This document shows positions 1 through 8,000 of a DNA stretch of 21,704 bases, piece by piece. The stretch comes from a virus. Under the pieces are notes generated by a model that searched no databases, was not told the DNA's origin, and saw only the letters and a list, made by a program, of their open reading frames with translations. The position numbers and the translations under genes were made by a program. The stretch lies in IMG/VR virus record IMGVR_UViG_3300048549_000746, positions 1 through 21,704 of that record; one strand, given 5' to 3'. The stretch's first letter is position 1, and each line of letters opens with the position of its first letter.

Positions 1-1807
1 TAGTTGTATTAGTAGCTGTATCATGTATGTCAAGTCTCCATCCTATGTTAACACCAACATACGCATAATATAGTTGCCATCCACCACCTGTCGCTCCTGC
101 AGTTTTATTATTACTTCCAGCAAGAGTGCCAGCAGATTTTGATACAATAACATACTTATCATTTACCCCAGTCAGAGAAGCGTTTGGTGCGGAATCTATA
201 TTAATCCAAAACTCTAATGTAAATGTGTTAGTGAAATCATAGTCACTTCTGTCGTCATACCTAACACCATTACCAACTGTTTTTAGAACTTTCGCTCCAT
301 AATTGGCGGGGGTTCCTACAAGGGTTGAGGCAGCTATACCGCCATAAATTTGAGCAGTGCCAGTGTCACCAAACTTTACGTCGTTAAAATCACTATCGAA
401 AGTGGATCTTAATAGAACCTTATCCCAATCAGTTTCTGCTGGGATAGTAGCTGTTTGAGTGCTACCAAGAATAAACTCTTGCCAGTTACTTCCATCATAG
501 AAATGTGGTTTACCACTAATCTGTCTGATCTCACCTTGTGTTGCTGTTGGACCAGATCCTTCATTGACGCCAAACTTGAATCCATTAGCAGTGAATGGGT
601 CGCCACCACCAGCTACGCTGATAACACCATTGCTATCAACAGCGATGGTTGTGCCATCTGGTTGTACAACACCAGTAGAAGATGTGGTTGCGGCACTACC
701 TGCAGTGAATGGAGAACCACCAACTGTGAATGCCGTAGCATCAAGAGTTCCTGTGACTGTTACACCAGTGGAGGTAGTCTGTAATTTTGTACTATTAGAG
801 TGTTGAAGTGTAACTGGTGCAGCATCAATTTCAATTTCACCAGCAGTTAATCTTTCAAATTTAACAATATTTCCAGTGTTGTTATAAATTAATCTTGCAT
901 CATTGTTACTACCAAGATTAATTGCATTCTCATCATACATGTATAGTGAACTATTTCCACTAGCTGCTTTGAATTCAACGTGTGCATTTACATCAACAGC
1001 ATCATTGAAATCAACAGTACCACCAAAAGTAGCAGTGCTACCAATGTCCAGGGTGCCAGCAAACGTGACATTACCAGCAGCATCGATTTCTGATGTGATT
1101 CCAGCAGTTCCTACTTGTCTACCCTTCCAAAGAGCCTGTGCGCTAATGTTAGCAATATAAATCTGTCCACCGTTGCTTACACTAAATCCAGCATTAGTAG
1201 ATGTCTCGTTGATACCACCACCAGGAAATTCAGCAATAGGATATGTACTAAAACCGTATGGTACATACATTGATCCACCAAAGACAGCTTCAGTAACCAT
1301 CTGACCAGGAGTTATCTGATCTGCCGTTTTAATAATAAAACTACCTGATGCAGAATGTAACTCGTCATTAACTTCGAGATCTCCTAAAACTGTCGCACCT
1401 GTAAGATTAGTTCCAATTTTTTTAGCACCGTCATAGTAAAGTTCGACAGGACCATCTTTGAGAGCTGTGAGATACAGTTCACTAGTATCAGTCTTTGATC
1501 TGATCTGCAAAGCATCAGAATCAATGAATGATGTTAGGACACCTACAGATCCATCGTAGTAAATTTTTAGGTCAGCATCATCACCAAAGTTTGCTGCTAC
1601 ATTATCAGAAAAGGTAGGACTGCTATTGAATGTTGCAATGCCGTCAAAGTCTACAGTGCTTTGGAATGTTACATCACTAGAGAATGTTTTACTCCCACCA
1701 AATGTTTTCGTGCCCTCGACCGCATTATCGAGATCAGATGCAATTAAGTTAATCTCTTGACGCTGCTGTTCCAGCGTATGCGCCTTTGGTACGTTACGTA
1801 GTGTCAT
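1..1807 (-). CDS. Fibre/adhesin-like structural protein, N-terminal 602 residues (cut by window edge)
   Basis: The ATG at 1805-1807 overlaps the previous stop (ATGA). The frame stays open to base 2, so the C-terminus is missing. Residues 1-30 (MTLRNVPKAHTLEQQRQEIN…) resemble the N-terminus of cyanophage fibre-like proteins and may be the anchor. Next come short beta repeats with alternating hydrophobics (residues 35-75, 248-282) and motifs of the type FGDDADLKIYYDGS (74-87), VELYYDGAKKIGT (121-133) and SLYMYDENAINLGS (287-300), typical of elongated trimeric beta-structured shafts. A mini-module IRQISGKPHFYDGSNWQEF occurs at 427-445. From about 461 a concanavalin/LamG-like lectin segment begins (LLRSTFDSDF, then YDFTNTFTLEFWINIDSAP, GGGWQLYYAY). 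This suggests glycan binding at the cell surface, but the domain is cut off by the window. The assignment as fibre is by type, not by match to a named gene. Confidence 0.85.
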   Translation of the reverse strand, partial: MTLRNVPKAHTLEQQRQEINLIASDLDNAVEGTKTFGGSKTFSSDVTFQSTVDFDGIATFNSSPTFSDNVAANFGDDADLKIYYDGSVGVLTSFIDSDALQIRSKTDTSELYLTALKDGPVELYYDGAKKIGTNLTGATVLGDLEVNDELHSASGSFIIKTADQITPGQMVTEAVFGGSMYVPYGFSTYPIAEFPGGGINETSTNAGFSVSNGGQIYIANISAQALWKGRQVGTAGITSEIDAAGNVTFAGTLDIGSTATFGGTVDFNDAVDVNAHVEFKAASGNSSLYMYDENAINLGSNNDARLIYNNTGNIVKFERLTAGEIEIDAAPVTLQHSNSTKLQTTSTGVTVTGTLDATAFTVGGSPFTAGSAATTSSTGVVQPDGTTIAVDSNGVISVAGGGDPFTANGFKFGVNEGSGPTATQGEIRQISGKPHFYDGSNWQEFILGSTQTATIPAETDWDKVLLRSTFDSDFNDVKFGDTGTAQIYGGIAASTLVGTPANYGAKVLKTVGNGVRYDDRSDYDFTNTFTLEFWINIDSAPNASLTGVNDKYVIVSKSAGTLAGSNNKTAGATGGGWQLYYAYVGVNIGWRLDIHDTATNTT

Positions 1808-2001
1808 TTGATTAACTGCTTAAGGAGGGACTTGATTTCGGACATTTCTTCCTTCAAAGTATTTAGATCATCCTGCACATTTCGGAACTCTTCTGCGAGT
1901 CTCTTTTTTGGTTTGGGTGCCGTGTTGATAATGGCACCCGTATTCATGTCTCGGACAAGTCCTTCTTGACCTTCGACTTGCAAATATTCAGATAGTTTCA
2001 T
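1804..2001 (-). CDS. Small conserved-type phage protein with C-terminal coiled coil
   Basis: I place the start at the ATG at 1999-2001, one base after the stop of the DUF4815 gene, giving 65 residues. A frame extension to a TTG at 2016 would overlap the previous gene and add MLLSN; MKLSEYL is the more natural beginning. Seen: an N-terminal segment with EYLQVEGQEGLVRDMNTGAI, a basic linker (KPKKR), then a heptad-patterned helix EEFRNVQDDLNTLKEEMSEI continuing to LLKQLIK, a likely oligomerising coiled coil. Small proteins with this 'LxRD..TGAI.N' plus coiled-coil layout are, as I recall, common in cyanomyovirus structural regions but have no known function. The TGA stop overlaps the ATG of the next gene. 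Its place between two tail genes suggests a trimeric connector or chaperone; that is inference. Confidence 0.8.
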   Translation of the reverse strand: MKLSEYLQVEGQEGLVRDMNTGAIINTAPKPKKRLAEEFRNVQDDLNTLKEEMSEIKSLLKQLIK

Positions 2002-2002
2002 A

Positions 2003-5000
2003 TTAGAAAGAAGCAACAGTTCTCATGTCCTGAATCTTGGGAACATAAGAAGGATTATCAGACTTCATAACAATCTTAATAGCGAAGGATGAGAAGTCTG
2101 GGATATCAGATACTGTGAATGACAATTCTTGATATGCGCTTTGAGATTCATATTGACCAGAAATGCTATTCTGTGCCGTAGCGATTACATCATTGTCAGA
2201 AGAACCATCTTCATTGAAGTAGGTCCAACTAATATCATCAAATTTTTGTTGCGATGCTTCTGGTTTTGTCTTATACAGAACTTGGATATTGTTAACATCC
2301 GTTGCGTTGACTGTAAGTTTGGTGGACAGAGAAGCAGCAGAACTTGCTAGAGAGATCTCTTTAGTTACATACTTCGCAACAGCAGACGTGTTGACAGATC
2401 CATTTTCTGCAACAAAGTCAATGCCATTTCCAAATTCCATCGCCTTGATTTCAGAGAACTTGGATGTCTCGAAAGAAGCACCGTCAAAATCAATTAGATC
2501 TCCAACTCTGAATACATCAGATGTTTGTAGACTTGTGGTTGCAGTTCTAGCAAAGTCACTGCCTAATGTGATTTCACTAGTATAGTCACCATTAATAGGT
2601 CTCTTATCATTCTCAAGAGTCAGTGTCTTGGTATTGGAATCCCAGAAGATTACTTTTCCACTGACTTTGTTGTCATACTTCTCGGTTCTTGCCGAAGGGT
2701 TGAATGCAGTAACGGTTGAACCAACTACGAAGTTTGGAAGTTGATTGAAGATACCATCATTTGTGATTGTAACTGTGATACCGTCTAGTTCACCACCACT
2801 GGCAGACTGTGTACTGAAGTATAAAGTTTCGCCCAAAGTAAAGTTTACAGAGTTTTTAATTTTGACAAAGATGTCATTGTCACGAACTCGTAAGACTTCA
2901 GATTCTGCACCAGAAGTTACGCCAGTGACATTCTGGTTGATGACGATAGGAACAAGGTTCCCCCCAACTTCATTTCCTTGAATAGTAAATTTGTATACAG
3001 GGAATATTTGAATTTTCTGATATCTCTTGCCATATCTATCTTCCTTTCCATAAGAGTTTTCAACTCTGTTGGTAACAGTTTTTGCAGAAGCAGATCTTAA
3101 ATCAACTACTGGGGAGAGATAGGATTGATCAGACTTTAATGTCATCTTGTACATTAAAGATGCATCCATGTTATTGAGACTTTCGTTGATTGGTGATGCA
3201 ATCATCTTCTGGTTCAAGAAGTATTGCTCTTCATTCAGGAAAGTTGTTTCATAATCCGTCATGGAATATGAAGTGTAGTTATTAGTGTCAGAGTCAACAG
3301 GAATAACATTGGTAGTCTTGACCATGCTGTCGATGGAAGTTCCACTTACCTGTAGATATGGAATCTGTGCATAAAGTTTTTCGTACTTTCTGTTGTAGGA
3401 TGCAAGAACTGCATCACCACCAAAGAATCCAGTATCTGATGCTCTAGATGGTCCAACGATATTGTAAGAGTCAATGCCTGCATTAGAAACTTGGAATAGG
3501 GTGGACTCTAGTTCGATGGCATCATATCCAGCGAAATCAGGCAGTCCTCTGAAGAATACTTTAGAATCTCCACCTTGTTCAAATCCATTGTCTCTATGAT
3601 ATACCTTAATGATACTGCTGTTGTTTTTGAACAGAGGAGAAGTTGCTGTGCTGTTAGCAAGAGCATATGTCTCAAGTGGATCTGATAGTAGTTTTTCGTA
3701 TCCCAGATCCTCGTTCTTGATAACCAGTTCGCCATTTCTAGAAGTGTCGAATTCTGCTCTGTATAGAGTGAATTTAATATCTTCAAACAGATCTTCTTCC
3801 CAGTTAGCAGTATTTTGAGACTTGAATAGAGATCCAAGGAGAGGTTGTGCATTGACAACCAGACCAGAAGAAATATCTTCCTCTCCCAACTTGGAAGACC
3901 ATAGTTTGTATTCAACAGCATCACACTCAATATTGAGTGCATACTCGGTATCATTCTGTAGATAAACAGGATACTCGAAGTTGAAACGTGTGGGTGTGGT
4001 GGATCTGATTCCACCTTCAGGATCGATTGCAACACCCATTCTTACAGCAGGTTCATCGACCTCGATTTCAGACTCGATAACAGCACCGTTATTACCAGCA
4101 CCAGTTCCTCTGATAACAACAGATGGTGCTTCGGTGTATCCTCTACCAGCAAGACTTACTTCACTGAAGAATAGTTGACCACCAGATACTTTGACAGATC
4201 CAGTAGCATTGCTTCCACCAGGTAGCTGTGGACTCTCGATAGTGATGGTTGCACTCTCATATCCAGATCCCAGATTAGTAATATTCAGTTTGGATACGCG
4301 ACCAGAATCTTTAGCAATCTTCAGACCTACTGTAGCATTGTTAGCATTATTGTATGCAGTAACTGTGCCGATGGTTAGATCTTCATTTGGTAAGAAGTCT
4401 CTTCCATTGTGATTACTCAAGATGAACGTATAAGTCTGCTCATTTGTTAGAGAAATCTCACCATTGCTGGAAGGGGTAACTTCAAAGTTGTTTCTATCCA
4501 AAACTTTGGTGATAGGTCCTTTAGCAAGACTTCTGTTGCCAGTGATGTCTTCATCCTTCTGAATAGTGATGTTTCCAGAAGAATATACCTTGAGGAAAGT
4601 ATCTGGATAAAGGGTCTTGATAGAACCAGGAAGGATGTACTTACCAGGTTTGTCTGATTCTACGTTAGAGAGATACACTCTCAATGGAACAGTAGAACTC
4701 TTCTCGGAGAAGAACAGGTCAACGCCTGTTGCAAACATACCACCCTCAAAGCTTTCGACTTTGAAAGTCTGTGCCATTGGGTTGGGTCTTTCTTTATTCT
4801 CTGTGTTGCTATCAATCTCCTGAACACCTTCATTTGCTTTGAAGATCGCAGGGGTTGTAGAGATAATAGAAGAAGGATTCTCTGGAAGAATACCAGTTGC
4901 ATAGAACTTAACTTCTGCGAAAGAACTTACTCCATCAACATCAGTGATGGGAGCATCAGACATACTAGAAGTAAATCTAATCGTCTTGATACCAGTAGTA

Positions 5001-8000
5001 AAGTAAATCTCTTCAGCAGTATCATCATACTGCATGGTGTCGATATTTCCAGTCCAGAAAGAATTTTCTGCTGGTGCATAACCCGATGGAATTAAGATAA
5101 TGCCACTAGCATTACCATATTCATCTGTAGTAATACTAGTACCAAATGTAGTAGGAGAGTTCGCAGCAATACCAGTAAATCTTGAGTCTGGGTTGATCCA
5201 TCTAGCGATGTTTCTACCTTCCATGAAGACATGCAGTTTTGTCTTGGGTTTCATACGCCTTACGACATACTTAACAGGAACAGATCTAGCATAGAACTTC
5301 AGTGCATTTGATACGTTAGTACCATTGATAGTCTTGTATCCAACACCCTTCGCAATCTCGTTGTTCTGTGGACTGACGTTAGATGAAGATGAAATGGATG
5401 CACTGCTTACAGTAGACTCTGCAGATCTTCCATTGTTTTCTGCAAAACTCTTCAGGTTGTAGAAGGTCTTGTTCACACCAACCCAGTTGATTACAAAAGA
5501 GTTGTAGATACTGGAGAATGCTACTCTTGCATCTTGCTTTGCCAAGAAGACCGAGAACAAATTAGTATTGTTTTCAGTAACCAGAGGTGCTACAAAACTG
5601 TTATACCATTGATCAATATTTGGATCTAATGCAGCATCACCAACATATTGTAGAACAACGAATGGGTTTGGATTTACTGTCTTTGTTGCAAATACATTAC
5701 TTGCGTATTCAACACTCGTAAATGGCAGTGTGATCACACCATTAGAATTTGTGTAACCAGAAATAACTCTTTGATCGTCTCTTGTATTGACTTCTTTGAG
5801 TGCAAAACTGTCTTCTTTGGATTGTGGTCTCAATACAGACTGCTGTGCATCAATGGAACATAGATGATCAATAGACTTGACATTACCAACATTATGAGTT
5901 TCGTAGTTGTCTACAAGGAATCCACTCTTGGATCTATCAATACCAAGAGAATCCTTGACTTGCATGTTAAGTGCTTGCTGCTCAAGAACACTCAATGTAG
6001 TGTAATACTCAAGACGTTCAATACGCTTCTCTAGTTTACCGATGTCACGCATCGTGTAACGACGGTTGTCAACAGGAGTAATTCTTACATCCTTGCTAGA
6101 CTTCGTGAAAGCAGGGATGAACATATAGTAAAGAGGAATGCCATCCTCAATGATCTCTGGTTTGCTTGGGTTCAGAGATGCATTTCCTTTCTTGACAATG
6201 AACTCACCTTTCTTATTGAGGAAGACGCCATCAATTCTGTCAAGATACTGTGACTCACTGAAAGAGATGGTATAAGGAATATTTCTAGCAGAAGATGGTG
6301 TACTGGAAACAGAACCACCAGGTCCAATGAAGTTGATGTACTCCGACTGTGACAGTAGTGATGTGTCCTGATAACCAGGAATAATTGCAGTAGAATCTAC
6401 TTTTGGTCTGAAGTCAATAACGTTCTTAAGACTTACATTACCATGAACGTTGGAGTTGAAATCAGGAATCTCATCTAGGACTACACCTGCTTCATGAATG
6501 TAGGAATCAACCGTGCAGAAATCACCTTGAGAATGCTCAAAGTAATCGAAAGCAACAACTAGTTGACCTGTGGGTGGATCGAATCCAGGTTTCAGAACGA
6601 TTCTGGACACGTCATAGAATGTATCCCTTTGTCCATCATCAAAAGTAAATCTGTTAGTAAGATCTGTACCAACAACTAGATTACCATTGACATCAACCGT
6701 TGGTGGGGCAGAAGATGATCCTTCATAGATGTATCTAATACGGAATGCATCTGAATAGGAGAATACTTCACTGCTATCGCTATCGTAGTCCAAACCGCGA
6801 AGAGGTAGAACCTGATCACCAGGAGATTGGACGATAACTCTCTTATTCTTAATTGCTGTCTTGAGTTTTGGTCTACCCTTGGAAACTTCAATGGTAGCAG
6901 TCAACTTCAGTTTGGGGAAGTTGGTTACATTGTTACCAAAGTAATTGCCAGGGAAAGTCAGAGTGATACTACCCGAAGACAAACCAGAGGTAGCATCTGT
7001 AGTATTCAGAATGCTGACAAACTCGGGAGAAACGTAAATAACATCGCCAGTTTCTACTAGGTCAGAACCACCTTTGTCTAGGACAGTGATGAGGAAGTCT
7101 CTTTCTGTAAATTGAGTAAATCTCTGTGTACCAAAGTCTAATTGTGCAGCGAAAGTAACGTTACCACCGTTATCACTACCAGTAGTTACAAAGTCTCTTC
7201 TGATATAGTATGTGATCTTCGTGTTTTCTGTGGAAGAAACAAGACTGCCGACTTCTTTACTTCCCGTTGGGAAAATCAACGTAGAAGTAGATCCATTTAA
7301 TACCTTTCCTCTCTGTCTGATGACAGTTTTAGCAGTCATCGAATCTGGTAGAGCACCATTCAAATAAACTCTAGACTTATCAGTTCCTCTAGGTTGGGTA
7401 ACCTGTGAAACGGAGAACTTGTTTAATCTTCCAGTGTCATCATTAAATTGAACAATGTCTCCCTGTTGGAGAACTAAAGATGCATCGGAATTGAATCCAT
7501 TACATTCGATAAATCTGTAACCTTTTGTACCAGAGAAAGTATTCTCGGTTACATCTCTCGTATCACCAAGAGAGTCATCTCCAGTTTCGATATCAGCGGA
7601 GAATTTGTTGTTAGAACCAAAAGTCGAGTACAAAGACTTGACGTTCTGTGAGTTGTAAGTAAGAACACTATCTCTGAACAGAACAGGAGCAATATTTACA
7701 GCGATAGTGCTTGAACCAAGAACCTCACAGACAGGAGGTGCAGCAAATTCTGTTTGCAATGCATCTCTGTTCTTAATTGTAACTTTGTAAACAGTACCAC
7801 CATCAATGCCAACTTCTACGTCAGCACTTTCAAAGATAGTTCCATTGATATTGATTTTTGATCCTGCAGTGTAACCAGTTCCTTGACGTTGTACAACGAA
7901 GTGAGAAATAGTATTGTTCTTTGGAATACGTAATGTAGATCCTTCTTCGCTGGTGATTGTTTCACCAGGAATGAAGTTGCCATACAGAGTTTTTACATAC

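Noticed and set aside
455-1160. Three plus-strand open frames near the window start
   Set aside because: They are antisense to the fibre-like gene, whose minus-strand frame is open from 1807 to the window edge with fibre-type repeats and a lectin-like segment.
1820-1830. A strong Shine-Dalgarno-like string (taaggaggga) on the plus strand
   Set aside because: No plus-strand gene follows. On the minus strand these bases are codons of the helix end (…SLLK…) of the 65-residue protein, so the match is coincidental.
1999-2016. A longer start (TTG at 2016) for the small coiled-coil protein
   Set aside because: It would overlap the end of the DUF4815 gene and use a rarer start codon. The ATG one base after that gene's stop gives the more natural MKLSEYL beginning.
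3508-4035. A 175-codon open frame on the minus strand in another frame
   Set aside because: It overlaps the DUF4815 coding sequence entirely, has no leader and gives a low-complexity product with no domain. It is a shadow of the real frame.
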